The notes under the pieces are model-generated. The model worked only from the letters and a program-made list of their open reading frames with translations. It ran no database searches and was not told the origin of the DNA. A DNA stretch of 64,000 nucleotides from Kitasatospora sp. A2-31 (GTDB lineage Bacteria; Actinomycetota; Actinomycetes; Streptomycetales; Streptomycetaceae): assembly GCF_022288725.1 (NCBI RefSeq), contig NZ_JAKNTA010000011.1:124001-188000 (forward strand), written 5' to 3'. Position 1 is the first letter of the stretch, and each line of letters starts with the position of its first letter. This document shows positions 7,922-16,798 of this stretch, in pieces. The translations under genes and the position numbers were made by a program.

Positions 7922-9714
7922 ATGCTCGACTACGACGACAGCGGATTCCGCCGCGACGGCGCACCGCACCGGATCATCTCCGGCGCGGTGCACTACTTCC
8001 GGATCCACCCCGACCTCTGGGACGACCGCCTGCGCCGGCTGCGCGCCATGGGCGCCAACACCGTCGACACCTACGTCCCCTGGAACTTCCACGAACTACC
8101 CTCCGGTGAGAAGGACTTCACCGGCTGGCGGGACCTCGGCCGGTTCCTCCGGCTCGCCCGGGCCAACGACCTCGACGTGATCCTGCGCCCGGGCCCGTAC
8201 ATCTGCGCCGAGTGGGAGTTCGGCGGCTTCCCGGCCCGCCTGCTCACCGTCGACGGCCTGCGGCTGCGCTGTGCCGAACCCGCCTACCTGGCCGAGGTGG
8301 ACGGGTGGTTCGACGCCGTCGTGCCGGAGTTCCTGCCGCTGCTGGCGAGCCGGGGCGGCCCGGTGGTGGCCGTCCAGATCGAGAACGAGTACGGCAGTTA
8401 CGGCAACGACGCCGCCTACCTGGCCCACCTGCACGAGGGTCTGGTGGCCCGGGGAGTCGACTGCCTGCTGTTCACCGCCGACGGCGCCGAGGACACCATG
8501 CAGCAGGGCGGCGGCATCCCCGGCCTGCTGGCCACCGCCACCTTCGGCTCCCGGGCGGCCGAGCGCTTCGAGGTGCTCCGCCGCCACCAGCCCAAGGGCC
8601 CGCTCACGGCGATGGAGTTCTGGATCGGCTGGTTCGACCACCTGGGCGCGCCGCACCACGTCCGCGACGCCGAGGAGTCCGCCCGGGCCCTCGACGACCT
8701 GCTCGCCACCGGCGCCTCCGTCAACCTCTACATGGCGCACGGCGGCACCAACTTCGGCTTCTGGGCCGGCGCCAACCACACCGGCGCCCACCCGTACGAC
8801 GCCGGCCACGAGCCGGACGTCACCAGCTACGACTACGACGCGCCGATCGGCGAGGCGGGTGAACTCACCGAGAAGTTCCACGCCTTCCGGGAGGTCATCG
8901 GCAAGTACGTGCCGCTGCCGGACGTCGAACTGCCACAGCCGCCGCCGCGGATCGCGCCGCAGCGGCTGGACGGCCCGACCGGGGCCGGGCCCGGCTACTC
9001 GGCTCCCTCGACGCCCTCTCCGACCCGGTCCGCCGGGCCGCGCCGGAGCCGATGGAGCGGGTCGGTCAGTCGCTCGGCCTGATCCACTACCGCACCCGCG
9101 TCCCCGGGCCGCGGGGCGCGCTGCCGCTGCGGATCGACGGCATCGGCGACCGCGCCCACGTCTTCGTCGACGGCACGCCGCTCGGCGTCCTGGAGCGCAA
9201 CGCCCCCGGCCGGACGCTGCCGCTGGAGACCGGGCCGACGGGTGCGACCCTGGACATCCTGGTCGAGGCGCTCGGCCGGGTGAACTACGGGCCCCTGATG
9301 GACGACCACAAGGGCATCGGCCGCGGCGTCTCGCACGGTCAACAGCGCCTGTTCGACTGGGAGATCCGGCCGCTGCCGCTCACCGACCTCTCCGGCCTGG
9401 CCTTCGACCCCGCGGTCGGGGCCGCCGACGAGGACCCGGCGTTCCACCGCTTCGAGGCCCACCTCGACGCGCCCGGCGACGCCTTCGTCGCCCTGCCCGG
9501 CTGGGGCCGCGGCCTCCTCTGGCTCAACGGCTTCCTGCTCGGCCGCTACTCCCCCGACAGCCCCCAGCAAACCCTCTACGCCCCCGGCCCGCTCTGGCGC
9601 GCGGGCGGCAACGAGCTGATCGTCCTCGAACTCGCCACCCACGGCACCGTCCTGGAACTGCGCGACCGGCCCGACCTCGGCTCCACCACGACCGCCCCCA
9701 GCGTCGACTACTGA
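7922..9714 (+). pseudogene. GH35 beta-galactosidase, frameshifted
   Basis: This gene codes a GH35 enzyme that releases terminal beta-galactose. It shows ISGAVHYFRIHPDLW, GANTVDTYVPWNFHE, RPGPYICAEWEFGGFP, the acid/base region VQIENEYGSYG, the nucleophile region TAMEFWIGWFDH, and MAHGGTNFGFW. The C-terminal beta-rich domains (GQSLGLIHYRTRV, DRAHVFVDG, HRFEAHLDAPGDAFV, LWLNGFLLGRYS) are in another frame. The shift falls near 8992, where the second frame picks up at LLGSLDALSDPVRRA; one base missing in a G/C run would explain it. With this corrected the protein is about 597 residues, normal for the family. It could be a sequencing error. Start ATG 7922 preferred over an in-frame GTG at 7883. Confidence 0.8.
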
Positions 9715-9720
9715 CCGGCA

Positions 9721-9760
9721 CGGCCGGCCGGCACCCTGAGGTCCGGGTGCCGGCCGGCCG
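9721..9760 (+). terminator. Strong hairpin terminator after GH35 gene
   Basis: Perfect 16-bp stem (9721-9736 with 9745-9760) and an 8-base loop, starting 6 bases after the GH35 stop codon. Confidence 0.8.
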
Positions 9761-9842
9761 CGGCGCATCCCGGGGCCTGCGCCCGGCCCTCTCGGCACCG
9801 ACGGCTCCTTGCCCCGATGATGGTGCTACTGTCGATAGCATC

Positions 9843-10048
9843 ATGTTGCTGAAGTTGGACCTCACCGACATGCCGCCAACACCGTGCTGCGCGGTCTGCG
9901 GGCGCTGCGGGACGAGGGCGTCCTGGAGTTCCGCCGGGGCCGGGGCGTGACCGTCGCCGGCGGCGCCGACGGGCGGGCCGGGCTCGCAGGCCGGGCCGCC
10001 GAGCTGGTGGAGGAAGCCGCACGGCTGGGCTACAGCAGGGAGGATCTC
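9843..10048 (+). pseudogene. GntR (YtrA-type) regulator, internally deleted
   Basis: The start MLLKLDLTD is typical of the short YtrA-type GntR regulators. The reading then jumps frame near 9870 into the end of the DNA-binding domain, ANTVLRGLRALRDEGVLEFRRGRGVTV, and the C-terminal helix RAAELVEEAARLGYSREDLVEL. About 35 residues carrying the first part of the winged helix are missing. Upstream, GCTA (9825-9828) and TAGC (9836-9839) form an imperfect dyad that may be its own operator. In intact genomes this regulator precedes a DUF1648-type membrane protein, as its remnant does here. Confidence 0.7.
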
Positions 10049-10556
10049 GTGGAACTGAACCTGGACCGCACCGACTGGACCGGGGCCGGCGACGTCGGTC
10101 CGGACGTCGTCCTCGTCCTGGTCGCCGCGGCCGCCGCCGGCCTGCTCGGGCACCTGGCCGCCAGGCGCACCGCCGCCCCGGCCGGCGCCCCCGCCGGCAC
10201 CCCGGCGGCCGGGCCGCGGCTCGCCCTCCCCGACGGCGAGCGCTTCGCCTGGCTCTCGTCCAGGCCGTGGTCTCGCCCGAGGGGCTGGAGGTCTCCTTCG
10301 GCCCGTTCGGCTGGCCGGTCCGCCGCTGGCCGCTGGGTCGGATCGAGTCGGCCCGCGCCGAGGACCGCACCCCCGCCCAGGTCGGCGGCTGGGGCTACCG
10401 GCTGAGCGGCACGGGCACCACGGTGATGCTGCGCGGCGGCGCCTGCCTGGTGGTCCGCCCTCGCACGGGGCCGGAGTTCGCGGTGAGCCTGGACGATGCG
10501 GAGCGGGGCGCAGCGCTGCTCAACTCCCTGGCCGCGCGCGCCGAACGGCAGCTCGG
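10049..10556 (+). pseudogene. DUF1648-like membrane protein remnant (two pieces)
   Basis: Piece one (to about 10258) reads NLDRTDWTGAGDVGPDVVLVLVAAAAAGLLGHLAARRT and then PAAGPRLALPDGERFAW, resembling the middle of the membrane protein usually found after YtrA-type regulators. Piece two, in another frame from 10267, reads VVSPEGLEVSFGPFGWPVRRWPLGRIESARAED and then GGWGYRLSG, CLVVRPRTGPEFAVSLDD and AALLNSLAARAE, the PH-like C-terminal domain. The N-terminal membrane region and a linker are missing. The end runs straight into antisense aldehyde dehydrogenase sequence. Confidence 0.6.
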
Positions 10557-10819
10557 GCACCGCGAGGTGCGAGACGGACAGCCCGAAGACCAGCGCCCCG
10601 GAGGAGGTCTCGGCGGCCAGCCGCTCCTTGGTCGTCTCCGAGGCGGTGAAGGCGTAGAGGGCGAGCGGCTTCTCCCGGTCGGTGATGAAGGAGATGGCCG
10701 CATCCAGGTCGGGCACCTCCAGCACGGGCAGCACCTGGTCCAGCTCGTTGACGGTGAAGGCGATCTCCGTCCGGTGCGCCTCGGCGGGGCCCTTGCCGAG
10801 GGTGGGTGGTGGCCTTCAT
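10557..10819 (-). pseudogene. Aldehyde dehydrogenase C-terminal fragment
   Basis: From about 10735 leftwards the minus strand reads VLPVLEVPDLDAAISFITDREKPLALYAFTASE and then TKERLAAETSSGALVFGLSVSHLAVPELPFG. This is the well-known C-terminal stretch of class 3-like aldehyde dehydrogenases. The catalytic Cys/Glu region and the last 20 or so residues are absent. The sequence before it (start ATG at 10819, MKATT, then after a frame change GPAEAHRTEIAFTVNELDQ) does not belong to the same domain, so the 5' end comes from something else that I do not recognise. Non-functional as it stands. Confidence 0.65.
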
Positions 10820-10850
10820 GACAGTACTCCCGGCGAGAAATTTTCAGCCG

Positions 10851-10872
10851 CTTGATAGTTGCCAATATCAAG
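10851..10872. promoter_or_regulatory. Palindromic operator, CTTGATA-N8-TATCAAG
   Basis: Perfect 7-bp arms at 10851-10857 and 10866-10872 with an 8-base spacer, in an unusually AT-rich patch 32 bp upstream of the minus-strand ATG at 10819. The shape suits a MarR- or HxlR-type dimer. No such regulator is adjacent, so the partner is unknown. Confidence 0.55.
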
Positions 10873-10930
10873 CACTTGTCTCGACGGTAGGTCCGAATGG
10901 TTGGTGAAGTCAAGCATCTGGATGCACGGC

Positions 10931-10956
10931 GGGCCGGCCCCGTCCGGGACCGGCCC
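10931..10956 (-). terminator. Terminator hairpin downstream of glmS
   Basis: Ten-base stem (10931-10940 with 10947-10956, one G-T pair) and a 6-base loop, 35 bases past the glmS stop on the minus strand. Confidence 0.55.
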
Positions 10957-10978
10957 TCCCTCGGCAATCGGACGCCGC

Positions 10979-11002
10979 CTACTCCACCGTCTACTCCACC
11001 GT
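10979..11002. repeat. Exact 12-bp tandem duplication at the glmS stop
   Basis: CTACTCCACCGT occurs at 10979-10990 and 10991-11002. On the minus strand this repeats the last codons plus stop of glmS. The protein is unaffected because the first stop ends it. Confidence 0.85.
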
Positions 11003-12817
11003 CACGCTCTTGGCCAGGTTGCGCGGCTTGTCGACGTCGCGCTTCAGCGCGACCGCGGCGTGGTAGGCGAGCAGCTGCAGCGGGATGTTCAGCAGCAGCG
11101 GGTCGAGCTCGGGCTCGCTCTTCGGGACGAGGATGCAGTGGTCGGCCAGCTTGGCCTCCGGCGCGCGGTGGGCGACGGCCAGCACCCGGCCGGAGCGGGC
11201 CTTGATCTCACCGAGGGTGGTGAGGTTCTTGTCCAGCAGCTCGTCGTCCGGCACCAGCGCGACGGTCGGCAGCTCGGGGCTGATCAGCGCGAGCGGGCCG
11301 TGCTTGAGCTCGCTGGCCGGGTAGGCCTCGGCGTGGACGTAGGAGATCTCCTTGAGCTTCTGCGCGCCCTCGCGGGCCACCGGGTAGCCGCGGACCCGGC
11401 CGATGAACATCATCCCCTCGGAGTCGGCGTACTCGGCGGCGAGTCCGGCGATCGCGTCGCTCTGCGCGAGGACCTCCCGGATCTGGTCCGGCAGCGCCTT
11501 GAGCGCGGCCACGATCCGGCGCCCGTCGGCCGGCGAGAGGTCGTGGATCCGACCGAAGTGCAGCGCGAGCAGCGCGAAGGCGATGACCGTGGAGGTGAAC
11601 GCCTTGGTGGAGGCGACCGAGATCTCCGGGCCGGCGTGCAGGTAGATGCCGCCGTCGCACTCGCGGGCGATGGCGCTGCCCACGGTGTTGACGACGCCGA
11701 GCACCCGGCCGCCCTTGCGCTTGACCTCCTGGACGGCGGCCAGCGTGTCGTAGGTCTCGCCGGACTGGCTGACCGCGATGTAGAGGGTGTCCGCCTCGAT
11801 CACCGGGTTGCGGTAGCGGAACTCCGAGGCCGGCTCGCTGTGCGCGGGGATGCGGGCCAGCTCCTCGATCAGCTGGGCGCCCATCTCGCCCGCGTAGTAC
11901 GCGGAGCCGCAGCCGAGGATCTTCACCCGGCGGATCTCCCGCAGCTCGCGGGCGTCCAGGTTGAGGCCGCCCAGGTGGGCGGTGGCGAAGCGCTCGTCGA
12001 GGCGCCCGCTGAGGGTGCGCTCGACCGAGCCGGGCTGCTCGTGGATCTCCTTGAGCAGGAAGTGCTCGTAGCCGCCGGTGTCGTAGGAGTCGATCTCCCA
12101 GTCCACGGTGGACGGCTGGCGGTGGGTGGTGCGGGCGTCCTCGGTGGAGGTGCGGAAGCCGTCGGCGCGGACGGTCGCCAGCTCGCCGTCCTCCAGGTGG
12201 ACGACCTGGCGGGTGTACCGGACCAGGGCCGACACGTCGGAGGCGGCGAACATCTCCTTCTCGCCGATGCCCAGCACGATCGGGCTGCCGTTGCGGGCCA
12301 CCACGATGCGGTCGGGCTGCTCGGCGTCCAGCACGGCGATGCCGTAGGTGCCGACCACCTTGCCGAGCGCGGCGCGGACCGCCTCCTCCAGCTCCACACC
12401 CTCGGTCGCGTGGGCGGCGATCAGGTGGGCGAGCACCTCGGTGTCGGTCTCGGAGCGGAAGACGGCCCCCTCGGCGGTGAGCCGGGCACGCAGCTCGTCG
12501 GCGTTCTCGATGATGCCGTTGTGGACGACCGCGATCCTCTCCGCGTTGTCCTGGTGCGGGTGCGCGTTGGCGTCGCTGGGCACGCCGTGGGTCGCCCAGC
12601 GGGTGTGGCCGATTCCGGTGCCGCCCTTGAACCGGGCCGGGACGGCGGCGGCGAGGTCGGCGACCCTGCCCTTGACCTTGCGGACCTTGATGCCGCCGGT
12701 GCGTCCGGCGACGGCCACGCCCGCGGAGTCGTAGCCGCGGTACTCCAGCCGGGCGAGACCCTCCAGCAGGAAGGGCGTCGCGTCCTTGGGGCCGATGTAG
12801 GCCACGATTCCGCACAT
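10991..12817 (-). CDS. glmS: Glutamine--fructose-6-phosphate aminotransferase (isomerizing)
   Basis: A full 608-residue GlmS. It makes glucosamine-6-phosphate from fructose-6-phosphate and glutamine, the first step to UDP-GlcNAc and peptidoglycan. The N-terminal glutaminase has nucleophile Cys2 (MCGIVAYIG) and the RWATHG and HNGIIEN motifs. Two SIS sugar-isomerase domains follow (CGSAYYAGEMG, SQSGETYDT, VASTKAFTST, GRVRGYPVAREGAQKLKEISYVHAEA in pieces). The end is KPRNLAKSVTVE, as expected. AGAAGGAG sits 9 bases before the ATG. No upstream glmS ribozyme was seen. A small conserved gene lies just downstream in the same direction's promoter side (12933-13229). Confidence 0.97.
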   Translation of the reverse strand: MCGIVAYIGPKDATPFLLEGLARLEYRGYDSAGVAVAGRTGGIKVRKVKGRVADLAAAVPARFKGGTGIGHTRWATHGVPSDANAHPHQDNAERIAVVHNGIIENADELRARLTAEGAVFRSETDTEVLAHLIAAHATEGVELEEAVRAALGKVVGTYGIAVLDAEQPDRIVVARNGSPIVLGIGEKEMFAASDVSALVRYTRQVVHLEDGELATVRADGFRTSTEDARTTHRQPSTVDWEIDSYDTGGYEHFLLKEIHEQPGSVERTLSGRLDERFATAHLGGLNLDARELREIRRVKILGCGSAYYAGEMGAQLIEELARIPAHSEPASEFRYRNPVIEADTLYIAVSQSGETYDTLAAVQEVKRKGGRVLGVVNTVGSAIARECDGGIYLHAGPEISVASTKAFTSTVIAFALLALHFGRIHDLSPADGRRIVAALKALPDQIREVLAQSDAIAGLAAEYADSEGMMFIGRVRGYPVAREGAQKLKEISYVHAEAYPASELKHGPLALISPELPTVALVPDDELLDKNLTTLGEIKARSGRVLAVAHRAPEAKLADHCILVPKSEPELDPLLLNIPLQLLAYHAAVALKRDVDKPRNLAKSVTVE

Positions 12818-12932
12818 CTGAATGGACTCCTTCTGGGGTGGCGTGGGAGGGCCGGTGTTCCGGATGGCGCGGGCGGACCGGGGGCGGGGCCGGCCCCGGC
12901 CGGTCGGGGCACGGCCGGCGAGGGGCCGCCGG

Positions 12933-13229
12933 TCAGCCGTAGACGATCCGGCGCAGTTGGCGGGCCGAGAACCCGGGCGCGGCGACGCGCCGGGCCGGCA
13001 GCTCCTCGGCGAGCCGGGCGAAGATCTTCTCGTTGGTCAGGCCGCGTGCCTGCAGCTCGCCGTGGCGGCGCCGGACGTACTCCTCGGTGGTCTCGGAGAA
13101 GTACGCCAGGACCTCCGCCACCACCCGCGCCGCCTCCCGGGGCCCGAGCGGGCTGGTCCGGGTGAGGTGGGCGAGCAGCTCCTCGTGGGGGTGGGACTGG
13201 GAGTGCGAGGAACCGGGAGCGCTGGACAC
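12933..13229 (-). CDS. Conserved hypothetical protein (98 aa)
   Basis: A small soluble, mostly helical protein. Visible stretches are HPHEELLAHLTRTSPLGPREAARVVAEVLAYF, then EYVRRRHGELQARGLTNEKIFARLAEEL and a C-terminal FSARQLRRIVYG. I recognise it as a conserved actinobacterial type but know no function. It lies upstream of glmS on the same strand (115-bp gap), divergent from asnB. The RQLRRIVYG end suggests nucleic acid or protein contact, which is inference only. Confidence 0.7.
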   Translation of the reverse strand: MSSAPGSSHSQSHPHEELLAHLTRTSPLGPREAARVVAEVLAYFSETTEEYVRRRHGELQARGLTNEKIFARLAEELPARRVAAPGFSARQLRRIVYG

Positions 13230-13473
13230 AACTCGGGACTCTAGGCCGGGCAGGGCACGGAGATCAAAGATCCTGCCCGAATTCGGGCAGGACTTGCCGC
13301 ATTCAGCTCAAAATCCAGCGCGTTCGCGCTCCGATGCCCGCCCCCGACCGCCCCCGGACCGTCGCCGGACCCCTTGTAGCGGCACCGGCACGACACGTAG
13401 CGTGACTCTTCGCATACGCATCGGAGAGACGCGCCCTCCACGGACGCGTCTCGGAAGAACCGGAGGCTTGCTG

Positions 13474-15324
13474 ATGTGCGGGATCACCGGATGGGTCGCC
13501 TTCGACCGCGACCTCACCGCCGAAGGGCCAGTGCTCGACGCGATGACGGCCACCCAGCTCTGCCGCGGACCGGACGCCGGCGGGGTCCATCTGGAGCGGC
13601 ACGCCGCCCTGGGCCACCGCCGCCTCGCCGTGATCGACCTCGAGGGCGGGACCCAGCCCATGACGGTCGAGCACGACGGCCGGGTGCTGGCCGCCCTCAC
13701 CTACAGCGGGGAGGTGTACAACCACCGCGAGCTGCGGGCCGAGCTGGAGGCCGCCGGCCACCGCTTCCGCACCCGCAGTGACACGGAGGTCGTCCTGCAC
13801 GCCTACCTGGAGTGGGGCGAGCGCCTCGCCGAGCGGCTGAACGGCATGTTCGCCTTCGCCGTGTGGGACACCCGCACCGAGGAGCTGCTGCTGGTCCGGG
13901 ACCGGATGGGCGTCAAGCCGCTCTACTACCACCCCACCCGGCACGGCGTGGTCTTCGGCTCGGAGGCCAAGGCCGTGCTCGCCCACCCCTCCGTCCGGCC
14001 GGTGGTCGACCTGGACGGTCTGCGCGAGATGTTCGCCGTCACCAAGTCGCCCGGCCGCACCGTCTACCGGGGCGTCGCCGAGGTCCGGCCGGGCCACGTG
14101 GTCCGGATCCGGCGCGAGGGCGTCTCGGTGCGCCGCTACTGGGCCCTGGAGGCCCGCGAACACCCCCACGACCTGGACGCCACGGTGACCACCGTCCGGG
14201 CCCTGCTCGAGGACATCGTCCACCGCCAGCTGGAGGCGGACGTACCGCTCTGCTCGCTGCTCTCCGGCGGCCTCGACTCCAGCGCCGTCACCGCGCTCGC
14301 CGCCCGGGCGCTGCGCGCCGCCGGAGCCGGCCCGGTGCGCTCCTTCGCCGTCGACTTCACCGGCCAGAGCGAGCACTTCCGGGCCGACGAGGTCCGCTCC
14401 ACCCCGGACGGCCCGTTCGCGCGGCTGCTCGCCCGGCACGTCGGCGCCGACCACAGCGTGATCGAGCTGGACGCGGGCGCGCTCACCGACCCGGCCGAGC
14501 GGGCCGCCGTGCTGCGCGCCCGGGACGTCCCCGGCGGCTTCGGCGACATGGACGTCTCGCTGCTGCTGCTCTTCCGGGGCGTGCGCCGGCACTCCACCGT
14601 GGCGCTCTCCGGCGAGTCGGCCGACGAGCTGTTCGGCGGCTACCGCTGGTTCCACGACCCGCGGCTGGTCGCCGCCGAGGACTTCCCTTGGGCGGGCGCG
14701 CTGAGCCAGCTCGCCGGCGCCGGCGCGGGACCGCGCGAGCAGCTGCTGGACCCTGGCCTGGTCGCCAAGCTCGACGTGCACGAGTACCGACGGGCCCGCT
14801 ACCGGGAGGCGCTGGCCGAGGTCCCGCACCTGCCCGCCGCCGACCCGCTGGAGCGGCGGATGCGGGAGATCTCCTACCTCAACCTCACCCGCTTCGTCTG
14901 CATCCTGCTGGACCGCAAGGACCGGATGAGCATGGCCAACGGCCTGGAGGTCAGGGTGCCGTTCTGCGACCACCGGCTGGTCCAGTACGTCTTCAACGCG
15001 CCCTGGTGGATGAAGACCTTCGACGGCCGGGAGAAGAGCCTGCTGCGCGCCGCCGTCAAGGACCTGCTGCCGGAGGAGGTCGCCCAGCGGCCCAAGGCCC
15101 CGTACCCGGTGGTCCAGGACCCGCACTACCCGGCGCTGCTCCGCGCCGAGCTGGCCGCCGTCGCCGACGACGGCAGCGCGCCGGTGCTCGGCCTGCTGGA
15201 CCGCCGGGCGCTCACCGACGCGCTCGCCCCGGACACCGACCCGCAGTCCGTCCGGCTCGGCGTCGACCTGGCGCTGGACCTCAACGCCTGGCTGACCGAG
15301 TACCGGGTGGAGCTGGAGCTCTGA
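13474..15324 (+). CDS. asnB: Asparagine synthase (glutamine-hydrolyzing)
   Basis: A 616-residue class B asparagine synthetase that makes Asn from Asp, ATP and Gln. The mature Ntn nucleophile is Cys2 (MCGITGWV). The N-terminal glutaminase carries RGPDAGG, LGHRRLAVIDLEGGTQPM and SGEVYNHRELR. The synthetase domain has the ATP-pyrophosphatase loop SLLSGGLDSSAV near residue 265 and GESADELFGGYRWF further on. Length matches the family. ATG at 13474 has an upstream GGAGG. A terminator follows (15336-15366). Confidence 0.95.
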   Translation: MCGITGWVAFDRDLTAEGPVLDAMTATQLCRGPDAGGVHLERHAALGHRRLAVIDLEGGTQPMTVEHDGRVLAALTYSGEVYNHRELRAELEAAGHRFRTRSDTEVVLHAYLEWGERLAERLNGMFAFAVWDTRTEELLLVRDRMGVKPLYYHPTRHGVVFGSEAKAVLAHPSVRPVVDLDGLREMFAVTKSPGRTVYRGVAEVRPGHVVRIRREGVSVRRYWALEAREHPHDLDATVTTVRALLEDIVHRQLEADVPLCSLLSGGLDSSAVTALAARALRAAGAGPVRSFAVDFTGQSEHFRADEVRSTPDGPFARLLARHVGADHSVIELDAGALTDPAERAAVLRARDVPGGFGDMDVSLLLLFRGVRRHSTVALSGESADELFGGYRWFHDPRLVAAEDFPWAGALSQLAGAGAGPREQLLDPGLVAKLDVHEYRRARYREALAEVPHLPAADPLERRMREISYLNLTRFVCILLDRKDRMSMANGLEVRVPFCDHRLVQYVFNAPWWMKTFDGREKSLLRAAVKDLLPEEVAQRPKAPYPVVQDPHYPALLRAELAAVADDGSAPVLGLLDRRALTDALAPDTDPQSVRLGVDLALDLNAWLTEYRVELEL

Positions 15325-15335
15325 CCGAACCTCAG

Positions 15336-15366
15336 CCCGTACGGCGGCCGGCCGCCGCCGTACGGG
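15336..15366 (+). terminator. Terminator hairpin after asnB
   Basis: Perfect 13-bp stem (15336-15348 with 15354-15366) and a 5-base loop, 11 bases past the asnB stop. Confidence 0.75.
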
Positions 15367-15525
15367 GGCGGCCGGCCCCGGGCCATCCCGCGTCGATCGG
15401 CCGGCACGGCGTGCGGTAGCGTCGCCGACACCTCCCGAATGGCGGCCGAAAACGCGGAATCCGACCCGCGTGCCGTCAGGATGGGGAGCGAACCGTCCGC
15501 ATCGATCCGCCGGGGGATCTCCGTC

Positions 15526-16653
15526 ATGCAACCGCGAGCCTTCGCGATTCTCACCGCCCTGCTGCTGGGCGTCCTGGGCCTCGGCTCGGTGGCCGTCACC
15601 GACTGGACGCCCTCGACCACCGCGGCGGCCGCGGCTCCGGCGGCCACCGGCGCGACGGGCTCGGGTGCACCGCCCTCCGGCGGCGCCGCCGTCACCGGTG
15701 CCAGCGCCACCCCCACCGGCGACCCGGCGGTGTGGACCCGCTCGACGCTGCGCAACAAGCTGATGTCCGAGATGGAGGCCACCGACCCCGGCGTCGCGCT
15801 GGCCGACCTCGACAGGATCACCAAGCAGCTGCCGTACACCGTCCGGTTCTGCCACCCGATCGCGCACGAGCTCGGGCACGCGGCGGTCAAGCGGTTCAAC
15901 GCCGACTTCCAGAAGGTCATCTCCTTCCCGCACGAGACCTGCGCGGCCGGATACCTGCACGGCGCGGTCGAGGAGATGCTGAACGCCTCCCAGCAGCCCG
16001 AGGTGGACCTCCTGAAGCTCTGCGCCCCCAAGAACAGCGGCCCGTGCATCCACGGCGTCGGCCACGGGACGATGTTCGTCGCCAAGCAGGACGTCGCCAA
16101 GGCCCGCGACCTGTGCAACAAGTTCACGACCGACCAGAACCGGATCCGCTGCTCCGAGGGCCTGTTCATGCAGCTCTTCGGCCCGGACGAGGAGGACGAG
16201 AAGGCGAAGGCGAACCTGCCCGCCGACAAGCTCGCCCAGGACCCGCTCTACCCGTGCAAGGACCAGCCGGCGCTGTTCCAGTCCGCCTGCTTCTTCTACG
16301 CGCCGACCTTCTACCTCTCCTCGCACGACTACCCGAACCATCCCGAGGTCTACGCCGACGCCCTCAAGTGGTGCCTGGCGGGCAAGGCCTCCGGCGGCGC
16401 CGTCGACTGCAGCCGCGGCGTCGGCTCGCGGACCATGAAGTACAACCTGGACCGCGAGGACTGGGCCGCCCAGCAGTGCGCGACCGCCGCCGACGGCTGG
16501 CAGCGCAAGGCCTGCGCCGAGGGCCTGGTCAGCTACTACACGGTGAACTACACCGAGGCCGGCGCGGCCGCCCGGCTCTGCGGCAAGATCACCAACAAGG
16601 AGATGCAGGGCTACTGCCGCTCCGCGAGCGGCCTCTCCGCCTCGCTCGACTAG
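15526..16653 (+). CDS. Exported Cys-rich protein with HELGH motif, unknown function
   Basis: From ATG 15526 the protein has 375 residues: a short basic start, a signal or anchor segment (AFAILTALLLGVLGLGSVAV), an Ala/Gly/Thr/Pro linker, then a 290-residue domain. The domain has RFCHPIAHELGHAAVKRF (residues about 103-120), SFPHETCAAGYLHGAVEEML, GPCIHGVGHGTMF, CSEGLFMQLFG, CFFYAPTFYL and CSRGVGSR. The repeated H-G, C-x-H and C-x-x-G patterns and about ten Cys suggest a disulphide-stabilised, metal-linked fold of repeats. HELGH resembles HExxH zinc proteases, but the rest does not match a protease family I know. Function unknown. Confidence 0.7.
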   Translation: MQPRAFAILTALLLGVLGLGSVAVTDWTPSTTAAAAAPAATGATGSGAPPSGGAAVTGASATPTGDPAVWTRSTLRNKLMSEMEATDPGVALADLDRITKQLPYTVRFCHPIAHELGHAAVKRFNADFQKVISFPHETCAAGYLHGAVEEMLNASQQPEVDLLKLCAPKNSGPCIHGVGHGTMFVAKQDVAKARDLCNKFTTDQNRIRCSEGLFMQLFGPDEEDEKAKANLPADKLAQDPLYPCKDQPALFQSACFFYAPTFYLSSHDYPNHPEVYADALKWCLAGKASGGAVDCSRGVGSRTMKYNLDREDWAAQQCATAADGWQRKACAEGLVSYYTVNYTEAGAAARLCGKITNKEMQGYCRSASGLSASLD

Positions 16654-16686
16654 GCGTCGCCAGGTCGACCGGACGTTCGCCACCGG

Positions 16687-16718
16687 AAGGGGCCCGCGCC
16701 GCACGGCGCGGGTCCCTT
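16687..16718 (+). terminator. Terminator hairpin
   Basis: Fourteen-base stem (16687-16700 with 16705-16718, one G-T pair), 4-base loop, flanked by A and T residues at the base of the stem; 33 bases after the HELGH gene. Confidence 0.75.
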
Positions 16719-16798
16719 TCCGTAGGATCGCGGTGATCGGGTGCGCCGAGGACGCCGCGCCGCCAGGCCCTTGGCCCCGCACCCCCTGGGAGCCCGCC

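Noticed and set aside
10859..13165. A 768-codon plus-strand frame.
   Set aside because: It is antisense to glmS, whose motifs are complete on the minus strand.
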